From Halalkalibacillus halophilus DSM 18494 (GTDB taxonomy: Bacteria; Bacillota; Bacilli; Bacillales; Alkalibacillaceae): a stretch of 64,000 nucleotides of DNA. The stretch spans positions 88,667 to 152,666 of the forward strand of contig NZ_AUHI01000008.1 of NCBI RefSeq assembly GCF_000423105.1, in the 5' to 3' direction. Of this stretch, positions 1 to 8,489 are shown one piece after another. The first letter of the stretch is position 1, and each line of letters opens with the position of its first letter. The position numbers and the translations under genes were made by a program. The notes below the pieces were generated by a model. The model had not been told where the DNA came from. It searched no databases and saw only the letters and a list, made by a program, of their open reading frames with translations.

Positions 1-358
1 TACTTTCTGTCCCGCCAGCTATGAATATGTCTCCTTCTCCAACTGCAATAGCTCGTGCAGCGTACATAACAGCATCCATGCCTGAGCCACATAAACGATT
101 GATCGTTGTTCCAGCCACTTCGACAGGTAAACCGGCTAACAATGTGGACATCCGTGCAACATTTCGATTGTCTTCCCCAGCTTGATTGGCATTACCTAAT
201 ACGACTTCTTCCACTGATCCAGGTGCCACACCAGGATTCCGCTCCATCAGTGCTTTTATCACAATCGCGCCAAGGTCATCCGGACGAATGCTTTTAAGGG
301 CCCCTTTATATCGACCAATCGGCGTTCTGACTGCATCTACAATCACGACTTCATTCAT
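1..358 (-). CDS. paaJ: Acetyl-CoA acyltransferase (thiolase), C-terminus off window
   Basis: Only the first 119 codons are present; the gene continues past the left edge. The N-terminus VVIVDAVRTPIGR is typical of thiolases, and the loop NRLCGSGMDA holds the acylated nucleophile at Cys90. Thiolases cleave 3-oxoacyl-CoA with CoA to give acetyl-CoA; here the expected role is the terminal thiolysis of phenylacetate degradation. Its ATG overlaps the stop of the upstream dehydrogenase gene as ATGA, which indicates translational coupling in the paa operon. The PaaJ assignment rests on context. A FadA-like or acetyl-CoA acetyltransferase specificity cannot be excluded from this fragment. Confidence 0.85.
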   Translation of the reverse strand, partial: MNEVVIVDAVRTPIGRYKGALKSIRPDDLGAIVIKALMERNPGVAPGSVEEVVLGNANQAGEDNRNVARMSTLLAGLPVEVAGTTINRLCGSGMDAVMYAARAIAVGEGDIFIAGGTES

Positions 359-1230
359 TTCTTAACCAACTCATCTTTCTCGGTGTAATCGTACACGCCT
401 TTTCCAGATTTACGGCCTAAACGACCGGCTTTTACGTATTGTTCCAGTAACGGCGCTGGACGATATTTTTCACCTAAAGTTTCGTGTAAGTATTTAAGAT
501 TATTTAAACGGGCATCCAAACCAACTAAATCACCGAGCTCGAGCGGTCCCATTGGGTAATTCAGCCCTAGTTTAACCGCTTTATCGATATCTTCCGCTGT
601 TGCTACGCCTTCTTGGAGCATATGAAAAGCTTCGTTTCCAACTAACGCGCTAATTCGACTTGTTACAAAACCAGGGAATTCATTCACTTCAACCGTTTCT
701 TTGCCCATTTGTTTGGATACAGCTTGGATGATTGCAACCGTTTGATCATTCGTTTCCAAACCACGCACAATCTCTACCAATTTCATTTTGTGAACGGGGT
801 TAAAGAAGTGCATGACAGCTACTTGATTAGGGCGGTTTGTAAATGACCCTAACTCTGTTGGACTAATGGTAGATGTATTTGAAGCTAGAATCGCGTGTTC
901 AGGCGCATGGGCATCTGCAGTTTCTAGCAGTCTTTGTTTCAAGTCTCTTCTCTCCGGTACGGCTTCAATCAGTAAATCACAGTGCGCTACGGACACTTCA
1001 AGCTCTGTTGACGTATGCAGATGGTTTAATAATTCCACCTGCTTTTCTTTAGTTATTTTTCCAATCTGAATGCCTTTATCAGACGTTCGTTTAGCGTGCT
1101 GGTAGGCTTGGTCCAACTGTTCCTCCGACACATCTACTAAGGTCGTGTTGAAACCTGAAAGGGCCGAGACATAAGCGATGCCCCGCCCCATCACACCAGC
1201 ACCCACGACTGTAATGTTTTGGATCGCCAT
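355..1230 (-). CDS. paaH: 3-hydroxyacyl-CoA dehydrogenase
   Basis: A 291-residue single-domain 3-hydroxyacyl-CoA dehydrogenase, the usual length for this class. The Rossmann motif VGAGVMGRG lies at the N-terminus. The catalytic region VMHFFNPVHKMKLVEIV carries the active-site His, and EFPGFVTSRI precedes the C-terminal helical domain. It oxidises a 3-hydroxyacyl-CoA with NAD+. Between an aldehyde dehydrogenase and a thiolase in a paa operon, it most likely acts on 3-hydroxyadipyl-CoA. I chose the ATG at 1230 because the AAGGT ribosome site is about 9 bases upstream; the in-frame GTG at 1236 is too close. Beta-oxidation of other acids is possible. Confidence 0.88.
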   Translation of the reverse strand: MAIQNITVVGAGVMGRGIAYVSALSGFNTTLVDVSEEQLDQAYQHAKRTSDKGIQIGKITKEKQVELLNHLHTSTELEVSVAHCDLLIEAVPERRDLKQRLLETADAHAPEHAILASNTSTISPTELGSFTNRPNQVAVMHFFNPVHKMKLVEIVRGLETNDQTVAIIQAVSKQMGKETVEVNEFPGFVTSRISALVGNEAFHMLQEGVATAEDIDKAVKLGLNYPMGPLELGDLVGLDARLNNLKYLHETLGEKYRPAPLLEQYVKAGRLGRKSGKGVYDYTEKDELVKK

Positions 1231-1264
1231 GGACACTCTACCTTTCTTTCTAACCTATATTTTT

Positions 1265-2782
1265 TTATACGTTAAACGGGTTAAGAGGCTTTGCTCCGTA
1301 ATAGGATAGGACACTCTTATCTTCCATATATAAATCTAGTGTTTCGACCGTTAACTCACGTCCGAAACCGGATTGTTTATATCCACCAAATGGGGTTCCA
1401 GGAAATGCCGAGAACGGGCTATTAACCATCACAATACCTGCCTGAATTTGGTGGGCAACACGTGTTGCTCGACCTTGATTCGTCGTCCAAATAGCTGAAC
1501 CTAAACCGTATTTCGTGTCGTTCGCACGTTTAATCACTTCTTTTTCATCTGTAAACTTCTCCACAACGACCACTGGCCCAAAAATTTCTTCCTGAACAGC
1601 TTTCATATCAGGTGTGACATCGGTAATCACAGTCGGTGCATACCAATGACCTTCTTCGTGACCTTCTGGATAGATTTGTTTCCCACCTGTCGCGATCTTT
1701 GCACCATCTTGGACAGCTGATTGGACATAGCCATCAATGATTTCTAATTGATCCTTACTAATGATGGAACCAAGATGCGTTCCTTTATCCATTGGGTCAC
1801 CTGACACAAGTTTCTCCGTCTTTTCAATGAATTTTTCCATAAACTCATCATAAATCGATTCGTGCACGAACATTCTAGAACGCGCTTCACACGACTGTCC
1901 TGTATTGAAGAAAATCCCGAATAACGACCCAGCTACAGCTGCTTCCATGTCGGCATCTTCAAACACGATGTTCGGAGATTTTCCACCTAGCTCTAAAGTA
2001 AGACGCTTCAATGTTTGCGAAGCCTTTTCCATAATGTCTTTACCTGTAGGCGTTGAGCCGGTAAAGGCAACTTTATTCACATCTTCATGTTGTACTAAGT
2101 AATCCCCAACAACTGCACCAGAACCAGGAACGGTATTCACCACACCTTCTGGCACACCCGCTTCATGGCAAATTTCATTTAAGATAATCGCTGTAATTGG
2201 TGTTAAGGATGCAGGTTTAATAATTACCGAACAACCTGCTGCAATTGCCGGAGCAATCTTCCAAGCCGCCATCATCATTGGATAGTTCCATGGGATAATT
2301 TGTGCACATACTCCTAAAGGCTCCTTATGCGTATAGTTGAAGAAACCGTGTGGCATGTTATTAACTTCCCCGCGGTGACCGACAATAGCTCCCGCGTAAA
2401 ATTCAAAATCCTCAATTGACTGGTTAATTTGCACGGTTGCTGCTCCTACAGACTTCCCACTGTTCAGAACTTCCATCTCGACTAATTCTTTAAAGCGCGA
2501 ACGCATAATGTCAGCAATTTTATTCATAACACGAGCTCGTTTGCCTACTGGATACTTACGCCACTTTCCATTGTCAAAAGCGTTTCGTGCCGCTTGAACT
2601 GCTTTTTCAGCATCTTCTTCGTTTGCTTTTGCGACGGTTGCAAGCGTCTCCCCTTTTGCTGGGTTAAGCGTATCAAATGTGTTTCCTGAACTACTTTCTA
2701 CACGTTCTCCGTTAATGATCATTGCGTAATGCTGGCGCTTCATTTCGCCAACTTCTGTAATCGCTTCTTTTGTTAATTCCAT
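1265..2782 (-). CDS. Aldehyde dehydrogenase of the paa operon
   Basis: A 505-residue NAD(P)-dependent aldehyde dehydrogenase of full family length. Visible motifs are FTGSTPTGKDI for the cofactor, LELGGKSPNIVFEDAD with the general-base Glu, and NTGQSCEARSRMFV with the catalytic Cys. The C-terminal PFGGYKQSGFGRE block is typical. The operon has no two-domain PaaZ, so this enzyme may oxidise the ring-cleavage semialdehyde (the PacL-type role) or phenylacetaldehyde formed upstream of the pathway. The two roles cannot be separated by sequence reading. The start ATG follows AAAGGAG by about 9 bases. The gap to paaG upstream is 23 bp, so the two are likely co-transcribed. Confidence 0.85.
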   Translation of the reverse strand: MELTKEAITEVGEMKRQHYAMIINGERVESSSGNTFDTLNPAKGETLATVAKANEEDAEKAVQAARNAFDNGKWRKYPVGKRARVMNKIADIMRSRFKELVEMEVLNSGKSVGAATVQINQSIEDFEFYAGAIVGHRGEVNNMPHGFFNYTHKEPLGVCAQIIPWNYPMMMAAWKIAPAIAAGCSVIIKPASLTPITAIILNEICHEAGVPEGVVNTVPGSGAVVGDYLVQHEDVNKVAFTGSTPTGKDIMEKASQTLKRLTLELGGKSPNIVFEDADMEAAVAGSLFGIFFNTGQSCEARSRMFVHESIYDEFMEKFIEKTEKLVSGDPMDKGTHLGSIISKDQLEIIDGYVQSAVQDGAKIATGGKQIYPEGHEEGHWYAPTVITDVTPDMKAVQEEIFGPVVVVEKFTDEKEVIKRANDTKYGLGSAIWTTNQGRATRVAHQIQAGIVMVNSPFSAFPGTPFGGYKQSGFGRELTVETLDLYMEDKSVLSYYGAKPLNPFNV

Positions 2783-2805
2783 TTCAAATCGCTCCTTTTA
2801 TCAAT

Positions 2806-3582
2806 CTATTGACCTGTATATGTCGGTTGACGTTTTTCTTTAAATGCTTGCACTCCTTCGCGATGGTCTGTGGATTGGCCTGCGATGCGCTGAGCATAGG
2901 CTTCTTTTTCCAAAAATTCATCGTAGGACTCATGCATGCTATCCATCATGTAACGCTTCACGAGTGCGATTGAGGTTGTTGGCATGTTTGCTATGTTCTG
3001 GGTAAACGCACTTACTTGTTCCTTCCACTCACTCTCTTTCACAACTTCTGTCGCCAACCCTAATTCGTGCGCTTCCTGGGCCTTCATCGGTTTTCCTAAA
3101 ACGGTTATCTCCATTGCTTTCGCATATCCGACTAAACGCGGTAAGTGATACATCATACCAGAATCCGGTACGAGGCCGATTCCAACAAACGCACTTAAAA
3201 ACTTCGCATCCGAACGCATCAACCTAAAATCACAAGCTAATGCTAAACTCATGCCAGCCCCTGCTGCGGTTCCATTTACAGCTGCAACAGTAGGTTTCGC
3301 CATGTCTTTTAGCTGTTTTAACATAGGTTGGTAACGTGCCCTTAAGAACTCTGCATGATTGGTGTCCTCATCTACATCCTGCAGATCTTGCCCCGAACAA
3401 AAGGCTTTTCCTTCGCCTGTAAACACAACGCAACGAACGCCTTTGTTTTTGTTAGCAACTTTTAAAGCCTTGGTAATTTCGTGATTCATTTCTTTTGTAA
3501 ACGCGTTATAAGCTTTGGGACGATTCAACGTAATCGTAGCTATGCCATCCTTTTCGTCATAAAGAATTGTTTCATAACTCAT
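2806..3582 (-). CDS. paaG: Enoyl-CoA hydratase/isomerase, PaaG-like
   Basis: A 258-residue crotonase-fold protein. The first oxyanion-hole segment is AFCSGQDLQDV and the second is GTAAGAGMSLALACD. The Asp in VPDSGMMYHLPRLVG sits where PaaG-type isomerases place their catalytic acid (family knowledge). PaaG isomerises 1,2-epoxyphenylacetyl-CoA to the oxepin-CoA and also shifts double bonds later in the pathway. It is one of two crotonase paralogues, separated from paaF by 3 bp. It starts at ATG after GGGGTG. The split between PaaG (this one) and PaaF (next) rests on these motifs and gene order. Confidence 0.82.
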   Translation of the reverse strand: MSYETILYDEKDGIATITLNRPKAYNAFTKEMNHEITKALKVANKNKGVRCVVFTGEGKAFCSGQDLQDVDEDTNHAEFLRARYQPMLKQLKDMAKPTVAAVNGTAAGAGMSLALACDFRLMRSDAKFLSAFVGIGLVPDSGMMYHLPRLVGYAKAMEITVLGKPMKAQEAHELGLATEVVKESEWKEQVSAFTQNIANMPTTSIALVKRYMMDSMHESYDEFLEKEAYAQRIAGQSTDHREGVQAFKEKRQPTYTGQ

Positions 3583-3585
3583 CTT

Positions 3586-4359
3586 TTACACCCCTTTAAA
3601 ATGAGGAGGTCTTTTTTCCACAAATGCTTTCATGCCCTCCTTTTGGTCCTCGGAATCAAAAGCTAAATAAAAGTTCTTCCGCTCGAGTTTCATGCCTTCC
3701 ATAAGTGACAGATCTTCAGCTGCATGAACGGCTTCTTTAATAAATCGAACAGAGATTGGTGCCTGTTCAGCTAATGCTTGCGCAAAACGCATCGACTCTT
3801 CGTACACAAGCTCGGAAGCTACTACTCTATTAACAATGCCTAATGATTTTGCTTCATCTGCTTTAAACGATTCGCCAAGCCAAATCCACTCTAACGCCTG
3901 GCGCTTCCCAATCACTTTCGTCAGTAACTGCGTCCCACCTGCACCAGGCATGACGCCTAACTTTACTTCCGGGAATCCAAATTTGGCATCTTCACCAGCT
4001 ATGATGAGGTCACAATGTAGGGCCAATTCAAAAGCACCCCCGAGGCAAAAGCCATTTACCGATGCAATCAAAGGTTTCTTTATTAACGTCATCCGGTCCC
4101 ATACAGCAAAAGGGTTCGCAAGCTCCATGGAGAGTGGCGTTTCTTCCATCATTTCATCAATGTCCGCTCCTGCTGCAAACACTTTTTCATTCCCTTTAAT
4201 TATCATGACTCGGATATCCGTATTTCGATCGTACGCTTCCAGTTGTTCCACAATTTCATCTACCATCTGCCGGTTTAACGCATTCAATACGTTTGGACGA
4301 TGAAGCTCAATCACGCCAACTTGACCCTCTTCATAAACCTTAATTAACGGATGGGACAT
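3586..4359 (-). CDS. paaF: Enoyl-CoA hydratase, PaaF-like
   Basis: A 257-residue crotonase. VFAAGADIDEM supplies one oxyanion-hole loop and NGFCLGGAFELALHCD the other. FGFPEVKLGVMPGAGG contains the Glu expected of true hydratases, unlike the PaaG paralogue downstream. The expected reaction is hydration of 2,3-dehydroadipyl-CoA to 3-hydroxyadipyl-CoA, feeding PaaH. The ATG at 4359 is preceded by GTGAGGAAG; a longer TTG-initiated form would lack a ribosome site. The first codons overlap the end of the EthD-like gene by 20 bp, so both are on one transcript and probably coupled. Confidence 0.85.
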   Translation of the reverse strand: MSHPLIKVYEEGQVGVIELHRPNVLNALNRQMVDEIVEQLEAYDRNTDIRVMIIKGNEKVFAAGADIDEMMEETPLSMELANPFAVWDRMTLIKKPLIASVNGFCLGGAFELALHCDLIIAGEDAKFGFPEVKLGVMPGAGGTQLLTKVIGKRQALEWIWLGESFKADEAKSLGIVNRVVASELVYEESMRFAQALAEQAPISVRFIKEAVHAAEDLSLMEGMKLERKNFYLAFDSEDQKEGMKAFVEKRPPHFKGV

Positions 4360-4657
4360 TGACTTCCTCACCAATCACTAAAGTCACAATATCACCGGCA
4401 AATTTCATAACATCCTTACCCGACGCTTTTCCTTCATCCGTTTTCATCGCTGCTTGTAGTGAATCATGGTCTTCATAGAACATTTCACAAAGTAAGTAGT
4501 AATCTGTCTCCCCCATTGGCGATCCAACAATTTTCGTTACTTTCATGTCTTTAAGGCCTGGAATCTTCTGTGTAATCGGCGTATGTGTGTTGAAGTAATG
4601 CTCATCAAACTTTTCTTGATCCTCCGGTTTCTTATAAATAGCGATTAATTTTACCAT
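4340..4657 (-). CDS. EthD-family small protein
   Basis: A 105-residue dimeric alpha/beta-barrel type protein. It begins MVKLIAIYKKPEDQEKFDEH and continues with a TPI..IPGLKDM block, the usual EthD-family layout. Biochemistry of the family is thin: members accompany oxygenases and are called reductases by annotation convention only. It lies between paaD and paaF, where Gram-negative operons carry the paaE reductase, but it shows no flavin, NAD or iron-sulfur motif and cannot replace PaaE. The start follows GAGGGGAA. It could stabilise an intermediate or take part in ring isomerisation; no function is assigned. Confidence 0.75.
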   Translation of the reverse strand: MVKLIAIYKKPEDQEKFDEHYFNTHTPITQKIPGLKDMKVTKIVGSPMGETDYYLLCEMFYEDHDSLQAAMKTDEGKASGKDVMKFAGDIVTLVIGEEVNVPSVN

Positions 4658-4677
4658 TTAAATTCCCCTCTCAATTT

Positions 4678-5172
4678 TTAAGTAATTACGTAATCCACCA
4701 CGGGCTTCATGGCTTCAAACGGGTTTCTACAGGAAGTACAATACAATATACTTCTGCATGCCGTTGGTCCGAACACATTTTCCATCGAGGTGTAATCAGA
4801 TCCACAATATGGGCAATCCACGGTCCACTCTTCTCCAGGTTGATAGTTCTCAGGTGGAGGAGCTATGCCGTGCTTCTTCAATTGTCGTTTGCCTTCTTCC
4901 GTAATCGCATCGGTTGACCATTTTTCTTCAAATGAAAAGTGAACTTCACAGCTTTCAACCCATGTCATCTCTTCAACGGCTGTTTTGACGTTTTTCTTAA
5001 TGAAATCAAGCGCTGGACACCCTGCGAAAGTTGGGGTCATCGTGATAAAAACGTCACCTTCCTTCACAAGGACATCATGCACCATACCTAAATCTGCGAC
5101 ACTTACATTCGGAAGCTCTGGATCATCGACAGTTCTTAGCACCGCACGAATCTCCTCTTGTTTCTGACTCAT
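4678..5172 (-). CDS. paaD: Phenylacetyl-CoA epoxidase assembly subunit PaaD
   Basis: A 164-residue protein. The first about 100 residues form a MIP18/DUF59-type domain (VDDPELPNVSVADLGMV, TMTPTFAGCPALDFI), followed by a C-terminal zinc ribbon with CPYCG and CTSC pairs. PaaD is thought to help mature the di-iron oxygenase PaaABC. The start at 5172 is set by an AGGAGG site 8 bases upstream; two earlier in-frame starts at 5181 and 5178 abut that site. It lies 24 bp downstream of paaC. The extra zinc ribbon is common to this family and not a fusion peculiar to this genome. Confidence 0.88.
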   Translation of the reverse strand: MSQKQEEIRAVLRTVDDPELPNVSVADLGMVHDVLVKEGDVFITMTPTFAGCPALDFIKKNVKTAVEEMTWVESCEVHFSFEEKWSTDAITEEGKRQLKKHGIAPPPENYQPGEEWTVDCPYCGSDYTSMENVFGPTACRSILYCTSCRNPFEAMKPVVDYVIT

Positions 5173-5196
5173 TGGCATCACCTCCTAAAACCTGAC

Positions 5197-6009
5197 TTAC
5201 CAAATTGCTTCCTTATCACTTAAATAAACTTCAGATAACGTTGCTAAAGCTTGATCTAAATCCTCCGTATGTTGACCTTCGCGGCCACTTCCGAATTTTT
5301 TCCCAAGTGGCTCAGAAGGCAAGTTCGGAATCGTTTTCGCCACTTCATCCATCCATCTCTCTTTTAGCTCCTCTTCTCCAATGATTAAGTCAAAGTGCTC
5401 CATTTCAGTTGCTTGGAAACCAAACTCTAAAACATCCCCGAACTCTTCCCACGCTTCATTCAGTCTTGCTTCGATTCGATCGCGGGCCTCTTCTGTTGAA
5501 TTCAATAGCTGGTTCATCCAAATTCTCCAGTGAGCTAAGTGGTAGGGCTGTTCCATCAACACTTTTCCTGCAATATTCGCAAGTGGCTTATAGGAGCTTT
5601 TTGTAATCGCTTCCAATTTCACTTTTTTAAATGTTTCATATAGAAAATGACGGACAACAGTTAACGCCCAGTCATAATATGGTTCTTCTAAGTAATTGCC
5701 TTCACCGTTTCTCTTCTCTAAGTAAATCCCGTTACGCCTGACGTCCGGGTGACGTTCATGTGCCAACAAATCGATTTCGCCTTCACCTAAATCCTCTAAC
5801 AACTGATAAAACATAAATGCATGCCCCATTGTATTCTGGGTAATGGATGAAAAGGCGACATCTTCTTCGATATGAGGAGCTAAACCAAGCCATTCAGACC
5901 CACGAAACGAAATGAGAAAATCATCATCTGCTAACTGGTAAATTAACTCTTTTAGTGCTTTAGAATATGCTACATCTTGATTCGCCTCTTCTGCTGAGTT
6001 CACCGTCAT
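5197..6009 (-). CDS. paaC: Phenylacetyl-CoA epoxidase subunit PaaC
   Basis: A 270-residue ferritin-like subunit. Helix blocks such as QNTMGHAFMFYQLLEDLG and LAHWRIWMNQLL are recognisable. In known enzymes PaaC is the structural partner of catalytic PaaA in the multicomponent oxygenase that epoxidises phenylacetyl-CoA. The start is the ATG that shares one base with the paaB stop (TGATG), with the GAGGTGAAG site inside the end of paaB. An upstream in-frame alternative at 6030 would give 277 residues but lacks a site. Coupling to paaB is expected. Confidence 0.88.
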   Translation of the reverse strand: MTVNSAEEANQDVAYSKALKELIYQLADDDFLISFRGSEWLGLAPHIEEDVAFSSITQNTMGHAFMFYQLLEDLGEGEIDLLAHERHPDVRRNGIYLEKRNGEGNYLEEPYYDWALTVVRHFLYETFKKVKLEAITKSSYKPLANIAGKVLMEQPYHLAHWRIWMNQLLNSTEEARDRIEARLNEAWEEFGDVLEFGFQATEMEHFDLIIGEEELKERWMDEVAKTIPNLPSEPLGKKFGSGREGQHTEDLDQALATLSEVYLSDKEAIW

Positions 6010-6365
6010 CACTTCTTCACCTCTTTCCACGAGAGGATCTCTTTTTCATCCAACATGCCTTGTTCTTTCTCTTTCCATTTTTGTCTTAAGTAACCGTAAC
6101 CTTTCGTCTTACGGTAATCTTTGTTATCCAATCGTTTCGTCCACTGTGCCCGTTCTTCACTCGTCATTCGGCGGACATCACTTCGCTTCACAACCCACAC
6201 ATCAAGCACATCTTCACGACGCATGAAATTTTCAACCGCCATACTTAAGGCCATCTCTTCATTTGGAGCAAGTAGGCTAAATTGATGCTGAACCGGTGAC
6301 TTGGTGCTTTTTTTACTAAAAACTTCATACTCTTGATAAAAATTTGATTCATTTGTATTGCTCAT
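6009..6365 (-). CDS. paaB: Phenylacetyl-CoA epoxidase subunit PaaB
   Basis: A 118-residue protein. The core YEVFSKKSTKSPVQHQFS plus APNEEMALSMAVENF and REDVLDVWVVKRS is the PaaB signature. PaaB bridges PaaAC heterodimers in the oxygenase complex. Its C-terminus after residue 80 is longer and more charged than the E. coli protein, as is common in Bacillales. I start at the ATG at 6365 following GAGAGGAA; a TTG lies one codon earlier. It is 15 bp downstream of paaA and overlaps paaC by one base. Confidence 0.88.
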   Translation of the reverse strand: MSNTNESNFYQEYEVFSKKSTKSPVQHQFSLLAPNEEMALSMAVENFMRREDVLDVWVVKRSDVRRMTSEERAQWTKRLDNKDYRKTKGYGYLRQKWKEKEQGMLDEKEILSWKEVKK

Positions 6366-6380
6366 CAATTCCTCTCCCTT

Positions 6381-7370
6381 CTAAGTCATGACCTGATCTT
6401 TTGCTAACGCCTGGCGTACCCAGCGATTATTTTCGTATGCGATTTCTCTTAAGCGCAGTCGCTCTTTGGAACGTGGTCCTTTATTTTTAATGATCTGTTT
6501 AAATTCATTCCAGTCTGGCTGCTGGTAGATCCACTGTTCTTGAGCTTCATCATAATGAACCGTTTCATCGGGTACGGTTAGACCTAACGAAAACACGCGT
6601 GGCAAATACTTATCCAAGAAAGCTTGGCGTAATTCTTCATTAGAGCTTTTGCGAATTTTATATTTAATCATAATGTTTTGTTTCGATGACCCGGTTGTAT
6701 CAGCAGACGCCGGACCAAAGAACATGAGAAGTGATGGCCACCATCGATTTAATGATTCTTGTAAAATCTCACGTTGGTAATCTGTCCCTTCTGCTAAGGC
6801 CATGATGATCGCTTCCCCGTGCTGCGCGTGGAAAACTTCCTCCTGACAAATGCGTTGAAGGGCGCGTTGATAAGGGCCATAAGACGCATCTAACATATTC
6901 GTTTGAGAAATAATCGCCGCTCCGTCAACGAGCCACCCGACCATACCGGCATCCGCCCATGTTTTTGTTGGCATATGAAAGACGTTGTGGAACTTTAAAT
7001 CTCCACTAAGTAGATCTTCCATGATGTCACCACGGTCTTTTCCGTAAGGTTGCATTAAATCTTCCGCTACACGTAATAACAGTTGCCCATGTCCCATTTC
7101 ATCTTGCACTTTCGCCATAATCCCAAGCTTACGTTTCATCGTCGGTGCCTTAGGCGTCCACTCCTTTTCAGGGAGCGCCCCCATAATTTCACTAATTCCG
7201 TGCATCGAGATCAGTTTGATTAATCCTTGGCGATAGTCTTCCGGCATCCAGTCATCTGGTTCGATTTTCTCCCCAACTTCAATTCGTGCCATAAACTGCT
7301 CATATTTCTCTTGATCGTCTATATTGTCATTGGAAATTTCCGAACTGCCATACTCTATATAGTTATACAT
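6381..7370 (-). CDS. paaA: Phenylacetyl-CoA epoxidase catalytic subunit PaaA
   Basis: A 329-residue di-iron monooxygenase subunit, full family length. Iron-ligand motifs are visible as QDEMGHGQLLLRVAEDL (about residues 90-106) and ICQEEVFHAQHGE in the middle of the protein. With PaaBC it epoxidises the ring of phenylacetyl-CoA in the cytoplasm. It is the first gene of the operon. The start ATG lies 10 bases after AAGGAGA, and a good SigA promoter is about 35-65 bases upstream. No paaE reductase gene follows in this operon, so the electron donor must be encoded elsewhere. Confidence 0.92.
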   Translation of the reverse strand: MYNYIEYGSSEISNDNIDDQEKYEQFMARIEVGEKIEPDDWMPEDYRQGLIKLISMHGISEIMGALPEKEWTPKAPTMKRKLGIMAKVQDEMGHGQLLLRVAEDLMQPYGKDRGDIMEDLLSGDLKFHNVFHMPTKTWADAGMVGWLVDGAAIISQTNMLDASYGPYQRALQRICQEEVFHAQHGEAIIMALAEGTDYQREILQESLNRWWPSLLMFFGPASADTTGSSKQNIMIKYKIRKSSNEELRQAFLDKYLPRVFSLGLTVPDETVHYDEAQEQWIYQQPDWNEFKQIIKNKGPRSKERLRLREIAYENNRWVRQALAKDQVMT

Positions 7371-7405
7371 ATAGCAACATCTCCTTATTACGTTTCTTTA
7401 ACGTT

Positions 7406-7434
7406 ATAGTACCAAATTGTTATATGTTTGACAA
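7406..7434 (-). promoter_or_regulatory. SigA promoter of the paa operon
   Basis: Reading leftward, TTGTCA (7429-7434) and TACTAT (7406-7411) are separated by exactly 17 bases and sit 36 bases before the paaA start. Each hexamer is one or two bases from consensus. Confidence 0.75.
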
Positions 7435-7472
7435 TAAGAAATTATAATTTTCAAAAAATTAAACATAACAAT
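7416..7472. promoter_or_regulatory. Inverted repeat over the paa promoter
   Basis: ATTGTTATATGTTT (7416-7429) and AAACATAACAAT (7461-7472) are inverted copies differing by one two-base insertion, 31 bases apart. The left arm covers the spacer and the edge of the -35 hexamer of the paa operon, a position suited to a repressor such as PaaX. The factor is inferred. Confidence 0.45.
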
Positions 7473-7560
7473 ATAATACTTACATCAATTCTATGAACGT
7501 AAAATGCAAGAAATTCTTTTATTCTTAAGCCTTTCGTAAAATTAATCCATGAATATTAAT

Positions 7561-7589
7561 TTGTTTTGTAGTAAAATAATCACTACACT
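7561..7589 (+). promoter_or_regulatory. paaX promoter with internal palindrome
   Basis: TTGTTT (7561-7566) and TACACT (7584-7589) are 17 bases apart, upstream of the paaX-type gene. The spacer holds TGTAGT (7567-7572) and its exact complement ACTACA (7582-7587), a 21-bp palindrome with a 9-base centre. An operator between -35 and -10 is a classic autorepression layout; binding by PaaX is inferred. Confidence 0.55.
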
Positions 7590-7618
7590 CAACTAGATAA
7601 TGAAGGAATGAATTACAT

Positions 7619-8440
7619 ATGGATAAACAGTTTAATACACGTTCGATGATTTTTACGTTATACGGAGATTACATACGGCATTACGGAGATGTGATCTGGA
7701 TTGGTAGTTTAATTAAATTACTTAAAGAATTTGGACATAATAGCCAATCTGTGCGCACAGCCATCTCTCGCATGCATAAACAAGGCTGGGTACAATCTGA
7801 AAAACGCGGTAATAAAAGCTATTATTCGTTAACAGACCAAGGTCGAGCACGCATTGATGAAGCTTCCAAACGAATCTATAAATCTGAATCCCCATCGTGG
7901 GACGGCACCTGGCGAATTTTAATCTATACCATTCCAGAAGACGAACGTCATTTGCGGGATGAGCTAAGGAAAGAGCTTGTGTGGAGTGGATTCGGATTGC
8001 TTGCCAACAGTTGTTGGATCACTCCAAACCCATTAGATGAACAAGTTAATCGGTTAATTGAAAAATATGATATTGCAGACTATGTATCATTCTTTAACGC
8101 GTCCTATGAAGGAATGAGTGACGCTAAAACCCTAGTAGAAAAGTGTTGGGATTTAAGTGAGGTCAACCAAAAGTATTCAGATTTCATCAAAGAATACAGT
8201 GAAAAATATTACCTGGATAAGAATAAGATTGAAAAAGGCGAGATCAGTGACGGGGAATGCTTTATGAAGTGTGCAGCACTCGTGCATGAGTACCGCAAGT
8301 TTTTATTCGTCGACCCTGATTTACCCACGGAGCTTTTGCCAGATCAGTGGTTGGGCGACTCAGCTGCAGCGCTTTTCTCTGATTATCACAAATTGCTGGA
8401 CGGACCTGCGATTCGGTTTTTTGAGTCTGTTTTTGAATAG
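7619..8440 (+). CDS. paaX: PaaX-family transcriptional regulator
   Basis: A 273-residue protein with an N-terminal winged helix. SMIFTLYGDYIRHYGDVIW is the family hallmark, and NSQSVRTAISRMHKQGWV reads as the recognition helix. It is followed by the PaaX central domain (WDGTWRILIYTIPE, LLANSCWITPNP) and a helical C-terminus. PaaX repressors release DNA on binding phenylacetyl-CoA. Divergent orientation from the paa operon supports that role here. The start ATG has AAGGAA about 10 bases upstream, and the gene ends before a strong terminator. A sub-family acting on another CoA ester is possible but unlikely given the location. Confidence 0.88.
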   Translation: MDKQFNTRSMIFTLYGDYIRHYGDVIWIGSLIKLLKEFGHNSQSVRTAISRMHKQGWVQSEKRGNKSYYSLTDQGRARIDEASKRIYKSESPSWDGTWRILIYTIPEDERHLRDELRKELVWSGFGLLANSCWITPNPLDEQVNRLIEKYDIADYVSFFNASYEGMSDAKTLVEKCWDLSEVNQKYSDFIKEYSEKYYLDKNKIEKGEISDGECFMKCAALVHEYRKFLFVDPDLPTELLPDQWLGDSAAALFSDYHKLLDGPAIRFFESVFE

Positions 8441-8489
8441 GCAAACAGCAGTGTAGGAAAGTACAACTAAAAAGAGTTTGTTTTCAGTA

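Noticed and set aside
4340..4657. EthD-like gene as a substitute PaaE reductase
   Set aside because: It has no flavin, NAD(P) or 2Fe-2S binding motif, so it cannot supply electrons to PaaA.
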